A stretch of 64,000 nt of DNA, from contig CM055096.1 of NCBI GenBank assembly GCA_029204225.1, positions 37,779,460 through 37,843,459 of the forward strand, in the 5' to 3' direction. Positions 1 to 10,710 of the stretch are shown here, piece by piece. Made by a program: the position numbers and the translations under genes. Numbering within the stretch: position 1 is the first letter of the stretch; every line of letters starts with the position of its first letter. Source of the DNA: Diphasiastrum complanatum (Eukaryota > Streptophyta > Lycopodiopsida > Lycopodiales > Lycopodiaceae). The notes under the pieces are model-generated. The model was not told where the DNA came from. It was given only the letters and a program-made list of their open reading frames with translations, and did no database searches.

Positions 1-932
1 TTGTTTCGCACTCCATTTCTCTCTCTCCCCCTCCTACTTTGTTATCCATCACAATTAACGTTGGTTGTTGTGTCCATGAGCACCTTGGATAGGATATTCA
101 TTGTACAATAATAGCTCAAACAAACAATAAAAGAACTAGAATATTACAACTATTGGCAATAAGTATGCCCTAATAATGGAGCATTGATGCATGCCACTGA
201 ATAGAAATGCACATCAATCTTGGACAAGAGAGCAGTAGTTCAAATACAATCACCAATTTAGTGTGTGACATCCTGTTGTTGCTCATACCTAACCACAACC
301 ATAGTTTCCAACCTCTCATGCACATACTGTAAACAAGTTAACTCCCTCATGCTCTACATTATAAAAAAAATACTAGCTTTTAAAATTGTTCTTGGTGAAC
401 TGCCATTCTTGGTAAACAAAAAGCATCAACAAGAAAAAATGGAATAAAAGAATTGAAAAAGTATTCTATCTTATAGATTTCCCTTAGCCTTATATACCCT
501 AGTTTTGATACCCCATAACATGCTCATCTTGTGAGACGTTGAATAACAATTTGAGCCAATCATGTCATGTTTTTAAACAACAACATAAAAGACAGCCCAA
601 GCGAGTGTTGAGGTAGTTTAAGAGCATGTCACACTACAAATTAGAGTACAAAATATCATCATCAAGCATAACACTTGGAAACTTTGTGACTCCAACTAGG
701 CAAGGGACATTAAATGAAGGAAATCTAGTAGTTATTGCTTCATATTAAGGCAATCATCGTAAACTTGCTAATAATGGAAAATAAAGAGCTTTCTCCACTT
801 TGGCTAGATTATGTGTTGTATAGCTCAAATCCCTACCTTGTTGCACATTCTATTCCTATTGTAGTTGAGAGCCATTTATTATTGTTTATAAATAGTACCT
901 ATGAATGAAAATTTGATGATAGTTAGAGAGCA
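1..932. other. AT-rich intergenic DNA, no gene seen
   Basis: No convincing reading frame, RNA gene or element terminus was found on either strand. The DNA is AT-rich and its longest open frame (60 codons) has no recognisable motif. It ends where repeat R1 begins. Confidence 0.5.
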
Positions 933-1141
933 CAAAATGCCAACATTCATGGAAATCAAAGAATGATGGGTGAGAGAATCGAGGCATAGATGCATATATC
1001 TCTAGAAGGAGACACATTTCACTCCAAATGATACCCATAAAGTACCACCTACAAAGAGGTCACCAACAACTTTCGTCCTCTCATAATGCGTGTGATAACA
1101 TGACACTCATGCTTCTATAATGATCATTTCAACAATGTTAC
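933..1141 (+). repeat. Repeat R1, copy of the start of the copia G LTR
   Basis: This block is nearly identical to 24757-24963, where it directly follows the RNase H end and polypurine tract of a Ty1/copia element. It is therefore probably the first ~210 bp of that element's LTR. Here it stands without the element body and runs straight into repeat R2. Confidence 0.6.
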
Positions 1142-1312
1142 ACATGAGCACCCAAGTGATTTGTCGAGCATAGACAGTTGATGGGTTTCTCTTTAAACAT
1201 GTTATGATGAAGCTATTTTGAGCATAATGCTAGAGCATCTCAAGCGATGTGCCCTAAAATTCTAGACTTAATCAAAAGTTGGAGCATGAGTGAATACATT
1301 GAAAATGGTACC
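1142..1312 (+). repeat. Repeat R2, inverted copy at 18214-18391
   Basis: About 170 bp here matches the reverse complement of 18214-18391 with scattered differences and small indels. No coding content or terminal structure is visible. It may be another part of the R1 LTR, because the two are contiguous here, but the second copy lacks R1. Confidence 0.6.
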
Positions 1313-1352
1313 AGCTCAACCACTGCAAAAGTCTGCTATGCAAAAGTCTCAA

Positions 1353-1828
1353 GAATCGATCCACCCAAGGCACCTACGAATAAGAAGAATCAGTTGAAGC
1401 AACGCTACAACTAGGTGATCTGATGGAGTGATCTACCCAAAGAGGTGATAGCTACAGTGGATATTGATATTCGTAACCATGAGACGAATGTCACGGCAGC
1501 CTTGATGAGAGACAACAAGGATGAACCCACCAAAATGACAAAAAAAGACAAAAATAAGGTGTTGGATTCCTTGAAGTCAATCAAGATAGACTCAGATACA
1601 ACGTCATCTTCTACACAGGTGACAAAAAACCAGAACATGACCAGTCGGGCTAAGATCAATATGTTGAAGGAAGAATCTTAATGAGCACCATTTCATGAGA
1701 TGCCTGAGACTTTCAAGAATTATACCTTGGACGACGTGGCAATCATGATGCCGCAAGCCCAGAGAGCACTTGATCAAAGTCAGGCACCAGCGGAACAAGT
1801 CTTCGAGGGACCTACACGAACATAGCCG
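1353..1828 (+). pseudogene. Gypsy A1 protease-RT linker remnant
   Basis: Lys-rich polypeptide with no recognised domain, readable in pieces (for example 1445-1681) and homologous to 45916-46396 in A2. In A2 the same segment lies between the aspartic protease and RT. Stops near 1681 and 1822 interrupt it here. Confidence 0.65.
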
Positions 1829-2880
1829 ATGAAGCTTGTCGAGCCAGGTGAAGAAGAAAAGATAGTGTATGTGGGAGAGCAGTTAACACCCACACAATTC
1901 AAGAGACTACGATCGTTGTTGGTGGAATATAAAGACTGTTTTGCCTGGAGTTATAGTGACCTGAAGGGCATTCCACCAACAGTAGTCCAACACACCATAC
2001 CCTTGGTGGACGGAGCAGTCCCCAAGGTAAGCCGTTATTACCGTTGCAACCCGAATTATACTGAGCTGATCAAGCAGGAGTTGCAGAAGCTGATGGATGC
2101 AAATTTCATCTATGAAATCGAGCACACGTAATAAATATCACCGATAGTTATAGTATCCAAGAAGAACGACAAAATGAGGATTTATGTGAATCTGAAGGCG
2201 CTAAATGCTGTCACCAAAAAAGATCATTTTCTTTTACCATTTACAGAAAGTGTCCTTGACAGAGTAGCTAGTGCCGAAGCCTACAATTTTTTAGATGGTT
2301 TCAATGGCTACAACCAGGCGAAGATAGCCTTCAGGACCAGCACAAGACAACATTTGCCACAAAATGGTGAACCTATGCCTATAAAGTAATGCCATTCGGA
2401 CTTTGCAATGCCCCAAGCACCTTCCAACGAGTCATGTAGGCGGCATTCAAAGATTATCTACAAAAATTTCTGGAAATTTTCTTGGACAATCTGTGTATGC
2501 ATGGACCAGACTCAGAAGACTTATCCAATTTGGAGAAAGTGTTACAAAAATGCCGCGACTAACAGATCTCCTCGAATCCAGAAAAATGTTAATTTTGGGT
2601 GACACATGGCCTGATTCTCGGCCATATAGTAAGACATGGGTTCTCCGTGGATCTATCAAAGATCAGGATCATTGTTGATCTACCACCACCGGGAATGATC
2701 CACAAAGTCTACATCTTCATGGGTCATGCTAACTATTATAGGATCTTCATTCTTGTTTTTGCGGAGTTAGCCCGACCAATTTACAAACTCACCATGGATC
2801 CACATTGGAACACGGAAGCCCTAAAGGCCTTCCAGAAGCTTAAGGATGCATGGGTTTTAGCACCAATCTTACGGCCACCC
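1829..2880 (+). pseudogene. Gypsy A1 reverse transcriptase, decayed
   Basis: Pol domain that copies element RNA into cDNA. The frame at 1829-2340 holds the RT start (motif FAWSYSDLKGIP), a YYRCNPNY segment, ISPIVIV and the palm-leading motif YNFLDGFNGYNQ. Frame changes after ~2340 lead through the active-site region (2479-2490) to the thumb and connection near 2599-2880. The family motif Y-x-D-D reads F-L-D-N here, so both the tyrosine and the second aspartate are replaced; the same change is present in A2. Stops at 2129-2134 lie where A2 has Glu and Trp codons, consistent with G-to-A change. It cannot encode active enzyme. Confidence 0.85.
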
Positions 2881-3404
2881 AATTGGTCTATTGATTTCAC
2901 GTGCATACGGACGCATCAAAGTATGCAGTTGGAGCAGTCTTAACCCAACCAGTTGAACACAAAAAAAAAGTTTCAATCTGATTTGCAAGCCCACAATTCT
3001 GTGATACCAAAATGAATTATTCGACCACAGAACGAGAAGCACTAAAAATGATCTATGCAGCTAAGAAATTTCTTCACTACCTGATGGCCACACATTTTGC
3101 TTTATATATGGACCATCAACCGTTGCTGTATCTCGTTAATGAAACTTGCAACACCGAAAAAATCACCAGATGGCTACTTCTGTTGTTGGAATTTGATTTT
3201 CGGATAGTAGTTCACAAGGGAAAACAACACTACATGGCTAATCATGTGTCACGAATCAAGGGGAAGGAGATTGCAACCCAACCCGACGATGAGCTGGCAG
3301 ATGCTGCCTTATTTTACGTGGACACAGTACCCGAATGGGCTGTCGACATTGTTGAATATCTAATGCGGGGCCAACCAAACAAATTACTACCAAAGGCAAA
3401 ATAG
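2881..3404 (+). pseudogene. Gypsy A1 RNase H domain, decayed
   Basis: RNase H removes the RNA strand during reverse transcription. The frame 3012-3404 shows the glutamate helix (motif TEREALKMIYAAKKF) and the MDHQPL segment, where A2 has TDHQPL. The upstream catalytic aspartate strand (HTDAS in A2, near 47450) is frame-disrupted here around 2900-2920. A TAG stop at 3402-3404 separates it from the integrase in the same frame. The tether to integrase is well conserved with A2. Confidence 0.8.
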
Positions 3405-3416
3405 CAGAAATGGATC

Positions 3417-4586
3417 TTGAAGGCTAGACCTTATAAGTTGATTGCCAACCAGTTGTATCAAAGAGGACCAGACGGAATTCTTAGGCAGTGTATTCTTCCT
3501 CATGAGGCCACCCAGATCATTTCACTTTCAAATGAAGGCATGGGTGGAGGCCATTTTGCATCCGACATTATAGTTCGCAAGATCCTACAATCAGGATGTT
3601 GGTGGCCAACGATTCATAAGAATACGGAGGAATACTTGAAAAAGTGTGATGTGTGCCAAAGGGCAAGGAGACCAACGAGATTGAATTATGACCTACTGCA
3701 TCTGGTCTTAGCCCAAGCACCATTCAAAAAGTGAGAATTGGATTACATCGGTCCAATTCACCCTGCAGCAAGGAGTTCCTAGGCTCGATACATAATCGTA
3801 GCCACAGACTACCTCACCAAGTGGGTCGAAGCCAAGGCAATAAGAGTAGTTGATGCTAGGACCACTGCCAAGTTCCTTTATGAAAATATCATTGTGCGCT
3901 TTGTATGCTCAATGGAGCTAGTCAGCGATCGTGGAAGCCATTTCATCAATGAGACCATCAAGGTCTTGTTGGAGCATTTCTTCGTGATCCACAGAACCAG
4001 TATGCCTTATTATCCTCGTGGTAATGGGCAAGCAGAATCATCCAATAAGATCCTATGTAGCGTGGTCACGAAAACTGTTGAAGCTAGCAGATCAGATTGG
4101 GAACATAAGTTGCATGCTGCTCTGTGGGCATTCAGAACAGCATATAAAGGAAGCACTGATCAAACACCCTTCCAATTGGTATATGGTCAGGATGCTGTAA
4201 TGCCAGTAGAGTTTCTAGTTCCTTTATTAAGGATTGCTACCACGCAACATCTTAATGAGTCCAAATCTCTACAACTATGCCACAAAGCTCTGCATAAACT
4301 CTATGAAACACGCTTACTAGCTGTTTATGCACTGGCAGCTAAAAAGGAAAGATACAAGGCATGGCATGATCACAGGTTACAAAAGAAGGATCTTTGTTCC
4401 GGAGATCTGGTCCTGATGTATAAAACCAAGGCGACCAAGGGAAAGTTAAAATTCACATGCAAAGGTCCTTATCAGATCAAGGAAATTCTTAATCATGGAG
4501 CCGTGAATTTGCAAAAGCTAGATGGGACACCATTTGATACACCCATCAACGGTAGCCGGTTGCACAAGTACTGGCCACCACAGTGA
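3417..4586 (+). pseudogene. Gypsy A1 integrase, three-part and interrupted
   Basis: Integrase inserts cDNA into the genome. The N-terminal HHCC zinc domain is visible (GGHFASD, then CDVCQRA near 3646). The catalytic D-D-E residues lie at 3741-3743 (in DYIGP), 3927-3929 (in VSDRG) and 4035-4037 (in NGQAESSNK). The C-terminal GDLVLMYKTKA and GPYQIK segments complete the protein at 4584 with no chromodomain. Two in-frame stops interrupt it: TGA at 3732 (TGG in A2) and TAG near 3780 (CAG in A2). All catalytic residues survive, so these stops are the main damage. It shares its frame with the RNase H part. Confidence 0.88.
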
Positions 4587-5869
4587 GATAGATCCAGATT
4601 GGTGAGAGCACATTACAAAAAGCTAATTTGCTAAAGCATCACCACTAGATCTAGGAAGATCAAGCCAAATCAAGCTAGATCCATCAAGATTCGGCCAGAT
4701 CTGGTAAGATCGGAGAAATCTAACAGAATCCAAGAAGGATCCAGATCCAGACGGGATAAAAAAAAAAAAGCAAATCATCAGATTATGCCAATAAGTCCTC
4801 TAAATTTGCAGATCAGAGACCTCGATCTTAGTAACTATGGCAAATTAAATGACAAAATTCACCAAAGACTGATGGATCTATTACAACTATCCATCAAAAC
4901 TTCCAGAGAACTACCAACAGTCAGATCAAGCCTGGATGAAGCTGATTACCAGTTTACAAAAGTTAAAAATCAGAAAATCTCGAGATCTCATCAAAAAACA
5001 CTCTAAGAGAGTAGTTTTTTCATGATTTTTGGAGATCCCCTAGGAGATAGCTCTTGAAACTTGGACAGTCACCAGATCTGATCCAGATGCATCCATGAAA
5101 ATCTCTACGAGAGTTCCTGATGGAGGAATCATCATTTTTGAGTGTGTGCGAGGGTTCCTAGAAGCTGAATTTTTAGAACCGTCACAGAGCATCAAGATCA
5201 TCTTACCAACCCTCGCAAGGTGCCTAAATGGAATCAAAGCAGTGAAATTAGCCTGTCTACATGGTCTGATTTTGAAAATCCGATCATAGAAGCAAGTTGT
5301 GTGAGAGATCACTTCCTACAAGAGTTGAACCCTCACAGATAGTCTGAACCCTCGCAGAACCTTTGCATAGCAATCAAATCACCTTCTGAAATCTTGCAGA
5401 CTTCCCTGAGGTCTTAGAATTTTGTGAAGAAGGTGTCTACCAAAATTTGGGTGGAACTGAGCAAGGGAAAGTGGATTTCACCTAATACGCACTCTAAATT
5501 CCGCTATATAAATGCTGAATTTGAGTCATTTGTCACCTTTGCTAGCGAAGCTCTGCCGAACTTTACACTAAAACTACCAAGTTCTCCATTTGCGACCAAA
5601 CTTCCTACCAGCTATCATCTGCTCATACTGAACACCGATCTGTGCTCTGAACTACACTTTTGTCATCCAACACTCGTTATTCACAATTTTCTGTCATTTC
5701 CACACCTTTTTACCCTTTTCACCATTTTTTCTACTTTTTCGTCCTTTTATTATCACTGCTAACATGGCCTCCTCACCCTCTGAAGACTCTGGGACCAAAC
5801 AGGTGATCCAACGTGAAATCCCCAAGGCCACACAGATTTGGCCCTTACCCTTTAACGCTCTAATCCAAC
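4587..5869 (+). other. Gypsy A1 spacer between integrase and accessory ORF
   Basis: A 1.3 kb stretch with no long conserved frame, rich in AGATC-type words at its start and ending in a strongly pyrimidine-rich run before the accessory ORF. It is conserved in A2 (49039-50370), and its 5' half is also found in A3 (32936-33490). A short frame starting at 5764 overlaps the accessory ORF start in another phase and is interrupted at the equivalent place in A2, so I do not call it a gene. The spacer may carry signals for expressing the downstream ORF. Confidence 0.6.
5504..5514 (+). promoter_or_regulatory. Possible internal TATA box upstream of accessory ORF
   Basis: The word CTATATAAATG sits ~360 bp before the proposed accessory ORF start. 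The A2 equivalent at 50003-50010 reads CTATATGA and is weaker. This is only a motif match; no transcript evidence is available. Confidence 0.3.
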
Positions 5870-8793
5870 CATGGCTACAGACAGCCGACCCACTTCTAGA
5901 GGCAATTAAGCGATGTTTTTTCATTCTGAGATTAACATGGGCCTCGCCCTTCATGCTTATGCCACCTGGGATGAGCAAAAGACACGTTTCCAGTTCATGT
6001 ACCAAGCTACCACGTACAAGGTCAGGATTAACACAGACTCGATGGTCACCATTGGCATTATGTCCAGTGATTATTTGCCCATCTCCCATCGCCACGCCAA
6101 AACTCTGATCAAACCTTTCGTCACCCAAACTGCACCAGAAATCTCAATCCAGACTAACAATGGTTACCTGATAGATGTTATCATGGAACCCATCATTCAG
6201 ACAGCTACGCATCGGTTGAATAACTTTTTGGTTATCTCAACATTTTGCAAGGACAGAATCCAGTCTAAGCTGCTGAATCAGATAGTGGAATCCTTTCTGG
6301 AATTCCGTGGCCCTCAGTTGTGCCATACAACTGGCATAGCTTTCTTATTTGTGAACTGATAAGCTCCATCAAACCCAACATCCGTGAGCATATCGTAGCT
6401 GACCCCCTGTTGTGTAACTTTGTTTGCGCACTTCTCGAGGCAAAAGTTCGCAGTTTCCAACGCTCATCCCTTTTGTCTACCCTTGTGCCACACACTAACC
6501 TTTATCTGCCATCTCAGGCATCCACCTCCTCCCAACCTGCAATTACACAATGGCCATCAAACGAATGCATGGCGCTGCCTCTAAATCTTCATCTCCACCT
6601 GCTACCCAACGACGCGCCTCCACTACCGCACTAACCACTCCATCAACCACCGCCACTTCTTCTTCTGCGCAATCATCCCCTTCCGTCTCTATTGTCACTA
6701 CCATTCCCGCTTCCTCTGTTGATATCACTCCTATCTTTGTTCCATTATCCACTACTTCGTCCATCACCATCGCATCCTCGATCACTACTACCACCACCGT
6801 TGCTTCCATTCCATTCAATCCTTCTGATTCTCAATTGTCTCCCGACAGTCTGGCGTGGATGCAAGTCATCAATTTTTCACCCCCATCTTTGACTTCTCCC
6901 ATACTCCACACCACCCTTCAGTTCCCCTCTATTCCTCCCATTCTCTCGTTTGGACAAGCCGTCCTCACCCCCGTTTTCACAGTTGCTTCTCAAACCCCAC
7001 CTGCTTCGCGAACAAAGGTTGCCAAAGGCAACCAACCGTTGCCTGATGACGCATTTGTCCAAACAGCTTTCGTACCATAGCCAGATCGGACTGGTCCCAC
7101 CGTCCCAGATGGCATCAGGTCCAACGAGAACCTGATAGAAGATGATGAAGACGGAACTCCATAAGTCATCGGGGCCGCTACAACACAAGCCCCTATCAAT
7201 GCCACCATATTGGCTGCTCCCACAAACTTAACGACGGCATACCAGACTCTGGGCAAATACATCTTGGATGCGGTAGCGGCCAAAGCTATCTTGGAAAGAA
7301 GGGTACTACACCTGCTAACAAGCAACACACAGCTGCGAGCAGAACTCACCAAGCTGCAGCACGAGCTGATTTTGGCTCAGCAACATGAACAAATAGGGCA
7401 CCAAGAGATCACCAAGCTACAGCAGAAGGAGGAGGGCCTCAATAATTATATCCAAAGCCTCTCCAAAGCGCTGATAGAGGCCTCCACGAAGGTGCGAGAG
7501 CTTCAATCCGAAGCGTCCCAATGGCTTGCTCCCATCCACACGCAACTAAATCTTTTGGAAGCAAAGAATACGCGCTTGGAGACGGAGGTCAAAGCCCTAC
7601 AAGATGAAAAGCTCGTCTGGTTAGCTCAACCTGCACCAACCTCAAGGCCACTCTCTCAATCAGAAATGAATCTTCTTCGACGTCAGGTGCAGGTTTATAG
7701 CCAAACCTTAAATAGCTACTAGGCAGAGTTCAATAAATATCAGACAAGCGCAACTCACAAGCTCACCCAGGCCAAGCAAGCCCTCAAGGCTTGTCAAAAA
7801 TTCATGGAAATGAAGGCCTAGCTCACCCCCTGGGTAGTTTCACCACCACCTATTTCTGACTCTGCACAGGCCGGTACAAGCCAAGACCAAAGCCAACAGG
7901 TAGCAAGGGGATATAACCAAGATCAAGGGTCCGAAGGCCAAGACCAATGACAAACGGATACGGCTGCTGAGACGTGAGACCAAGGCCAAGGCGCAGATAC
8001 CAAACAAAGCCAAGCCACATCATCCAGAGGTGTGCGCACGATATCTGCCAGCCGGGCCATCCAAAGACCAAAGTCCGTGGAGGAGAAAATAAACGAATTC
8101 CTATCAAAGTATCCCCACGAGTCATCAAGAGACGGCTGGTAGATATCATTTTCAGCTCAAACAATAAAGGGCAAAAAATTGCAAGCATTAATCGCCCTCC
8201 AACCACAACCAAAGTGGCGTGAACAATTGTTTGAAAGAGACCCTGCGACCATCAGGGCCTACGTGACGAGTCCGCTTACAGGTGAACGCGCACTTCCTAC
8301 CATGTACACGACGATCCAAATGGGCGGAATGCGGCACCCCTCTAGACAAACTCACAATTCAAGACTTCAATTGGCCGATCATTCATTCAGAGTACGGTTG
8401 GACTATAGATGTGGATGCCAGAAGGGCTCTCACCACATTCGTGAATCACTATGTCAACTGCCCTGGTCCAACAGTCCGCATGGCAGCCACTTACGTCCGG
8501 GACTTAGAACATCTAATGAGGATCGAAACTAAATGGGACAATTTCCCCCCCCCCCCATATTCGTTGACATTAATAAGGCGCTACCTTCAGACAAAGTCGA
8601 AGATCAGCTGCCAATCAATCGTGTGTATTACCGAGCTGCACTTCTGGGCGATCCATGCACACACAGATTCCAAGCATGGGTCGACCAAGATTGGCTGAGA
8701 GGAGTCCACAAGTCCCTTCACACGCCCAAGCACTTGAAGAAATTGGACTGCCTCAACTTTATGGAGGACGTCACGACCTACCTGATCCAGTGA
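5870..8793 (+). pseudogene. Gypsy A1 accessory ORF (N-domain, linker, coiled coil, C-domain)
   Basis: A sense ORF of ~970 codons between integrase and the 3' LTR, of unrecognised function. The start ATG at 5870 is chosen because the equivalent ATG in A2 (50371) opens a clean 248-codon frame. The N-domain runs to ~6530 (motif RFQFMYQATTYKVRI), followed by a Ser/Thr/Pro-rich linker (6550-7080), a Leu/Glu/Gln-rich coiled coil (7210-7722) and a C-domain (about 8200-8793) with KWAECGTPLDKL, NWPIIH and QLPINRVYYRAALLG. A frameshift near 5905 and several stops (for example at 7720) break it. No signal peptide or membrane segment is visible, which argues against an env protein. B1, B2 and B3 carry relatives. 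Confidence 0.75.
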
Positions 8794-8866
8794 AGGTGGG
8801 TGAAGAAAACTCTTTACTAAACTGGCAGAGTGCCGAGGGACCGGCACTACTTCAGGCCGTGGGTCC

Positions 8867-10052
8867 TATTGGGGATATTCCCAACAAAGTGTAAATAAAT
8901 AAAATCGTCCAATAAAATGTGTTGCGAGGGCATGGCATCATGCGCCCGTAAGCCCATGGCCCAATGAGCACGCAAGCTTAAGTGTAAATAAAATAAAATT
9001 GACTTGGGCCTTGGAATTAAAAGAAAACTAGAGGCCCAAAGTCATTTTTAAACTTAGAGATCACTTTTTAGAGTTGGGTCCAAATGGGGACTCACATGAA
9101 TCTTGTAAAGTTTAATGTACTTTTTATGGACCCTTGGATCAAGTTGGGTCCAATATGAATGGATAGGATCAATGTGATTATTAGCCAATAGGCATTAGAG
9201 GAGTTCTAAATCCAAAAAAAACCCTTTGTAAAGAATCTTTTTATATTTTGTTTCAGTTTTTCCTTAACATGGACCAATCAAAACACTCAAATTTGAAATC
9301 TATGTAACATAACTTTTTGAGTCCACATTTTCATTCCACACTAAAACTGGCATAACTTTTTAATGGTAAGTCCAAATTTAGCGGAGTTTGGTGCATTGGA
9401 AAGCACTCGACAAGGCTTTCCAATGATATGTTAGTTGAAATACTTTTATGTTACGATTAAAAAGTTATGGCAAGTCAAAAGTATTAGTCCTATAATAATT
9501 TAATAATATAAACTACATCTTGCACGGATTCTTAAAGGGTCTTTTTGGAGCTCAAAACTCTAATGATTGAGGGGCAAGGGCCTTTCCCATTTTATAAAAA
9601 GGCACCGTTTGTACACTATTTGCATGCTTAATAGAGAGGAGGTTGAGAGCTCAAGCATCCTCATTTTCTAATCACTCTTGCTTATGCTATTGTTGGGATT
9701 GCTTGTTATTTTCATTTCTTCCATGCTTTTTGTTTGTGATTAGTTAAGGTTTTTCCATAAGCAATGACATTGAGCATTTGAGCTAACCTCCATCTCATTT
9801 CTCTCTCTCTCTTTCTCTCTTCTCTTCTCTCTTCCTCTTCTTTTCTACCCCTTCCCTTCACCCAAAACCATTAAGAATGTTAGTGTAGAGGAGTAGAGTT
9901 AAGGGAGAGTAGTGTTAGTGGTGAATAGAGTTAAGGGAGAAAGTAGGAAACTAACTAGAAATAGCATCTATGCATAGTTAGGTACCTATCCAGTGATCTA
10001 ACCCTTGTTGACAGACAGGAGGGCTATACTACGCAAGATCTTCGACCCTACA
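8867..10052 (+). repeat. Gypsy A1 3' LTR (1186 bp)
   Basis: It begins TATTGGGG, apparently from an original TGTTGGGG, and ends CCCTACA. It aligns to the A2 5' LTR (41919-42741), which lacks the ~370 bp at 9199-9567, and to the partial A2 3' LTR. A purine-rich stretch (GTGGGTCC) precedes it as a weak polypurine tract. A CT-rich run lies at 9798-9850. The flank begins CAAAC, the same five bases that flank A2 on both sides. Confidence 0.85.
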
Positions 10053-10172
10053 CAAACTCCACTTGTAAAGATCAGCAGGATGCTGAAATTTTACAACAAA
10101 AAGCAGAGAAGCTTCTCTTTTGGAAGGGCGCCAACATACAAGCTTGCTACAGATCCGGTAGTTCTGATACCA
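10053..10172 (-). other. Copia D leader and PBS (first copy)
   Basis: On the minus strand this is the untranslated leader of copia D, directly after its LTR. The PBS (10157-10172 read backwards) begins TGGTATCAGA, matching initiator-Met tRNA as usual in copia elements. The leader is cut by the gypsy A1 LTR. The missing continuation is seen at 41320-41918 in the duplicated locus. Confidence 0.75.
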
Positions 10173-10316
10173 TGTTAGAAATCCATAAATCATAATATGG
10201 ATGTATAGACTAGGATTCAAATCCAGGATCTCCCTCATACCGGATGGGATGCTCTACCACTGAGCTATCTGTCCTGTTTGATAGTTCTCTCTAGAGTGTG
10301 GATTGATATTCCAACA
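10173..10316 (-). repeat. Copia D 5' LTR, 144 bp, carrying a tRNA-like sequence
   Basis: It is bounded by TGTTAGAA and TTCCAACA, a good short inverted pair starting TG and ending CA, and is followed on the minus strand by an initiator-Met-type PBS. It is the same length as the copy at 52280-52423. At 144 bp it is very short for a copia LTR and in the size range of TRIM elements. Confidence 0.75.
10202..10274 (-). tRNA. tRNA-like sequence inside copia D LTR, degenerate copy
   Basis: Read on the minus strand, it has an acceptor-like start, a D-arm GCTC/GAGC with box A TAGCTCAGTGGT, and a T-arm with a mutated box B (GGATTTGAATCC). The anticodon arm is two bases too long for a canonical tRNA. 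It is probably a tRNA-derived relic and not a functional tRNA. The better copy is at 52309-52381. Confidence 0.45.
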
Positions 10317-10710
10317 GTCATTTGGAGTCAAGCTCTTGCAACAGTGGATTGTACAACAAGCTATATGTGTCAACGAGATAATCAATCCGAATTGGGCAAA
10401 ATTTTCAGACTCGATCAAACTTTGGATACACTGATCACTTTTCCATTGAATATGATGAACTTATCTTGGACATCAACTGATCCAATTCTATATTTGATTG
10501 AAGATGATCTAATACATGTTAGTCATGCCTTGACTTATGATGGAGATGCAAAACTTAAAATCAGAAAAAGTCTAGCATTATATGGCCGAGTATTTTAAAT
10601 ACTATACTTTGGATGATGTCTTGATTATGTTCCCAAAAGCTCATTATGAACCAGAAGAGCAAGAGCCAGACATGGAAGATGTTTATGATGGACTAGCCAG
10701 GACTCACAAC
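10317..10710 (+). pseudogene. Gypsy B1 protease-RT linker remnant
   Basis: The frame 10278-10598 contains an ALATVDCTT segment that aligns with ALATIDYQT at about 45786 in A2, placing it just after protease. Copia D is inserted immediately upstream. A further stretch (FKYYTLDDVLIMFPKA) corresponds to the segment before RT in family A. Confidence 0.6.

Larger units (their letters stand above)
1353..10052 (+). mobile_element. Gypsy A1: 5'-truncated Tat/Athila-like Ty3/gypsy element
   Basis: The order is RT, RNase H, integrase, a ~1.3 kb spacer, an accessory ORF and a 3' LTR, the same as in element A2 (41919-52159). Homology to A2 starts abruptly at 1353, corresponding to 45916 between protease and RT, so the 5' LTR, gag and protease are missing. 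The integrase lacks a chromodomain. Several stops and frameshifts interrupt pol. Both the 3' LTR end and the following flank match those of A2, which indicates that A1 and A2 descend from one insertion through a later duplication. Confidence 0.9.

Noticed and set aside
5764-5905. Small ORF (MASSPSEDSG start) ahead of the accessory ORF
   Set aside because: The A2 equivalent at 50264 has a stop in the middle and shows no constraint. It may be an upstream ORF but is not supported as a gene.
5694-6128. 144-codon minus-strand frame opposite the A1 accessory ORF
   Set aside because: It is antisense to a frame conserved across copies; no motif and no independent conservation.
8545-8556. C12 homopolymer in the A1 accessory ORF as a programmed frameshift site
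   Set aside because: The homologous region of B copies has no C run, so it is probably a slippage expansion or a sequencing artefact.
5870-8793. Accessory ORF as a retroviral-type env gene
   Set aside because: No signal peptide, membrane span or furin-like site is visible in any copy; the coiled coil alone is not enough.
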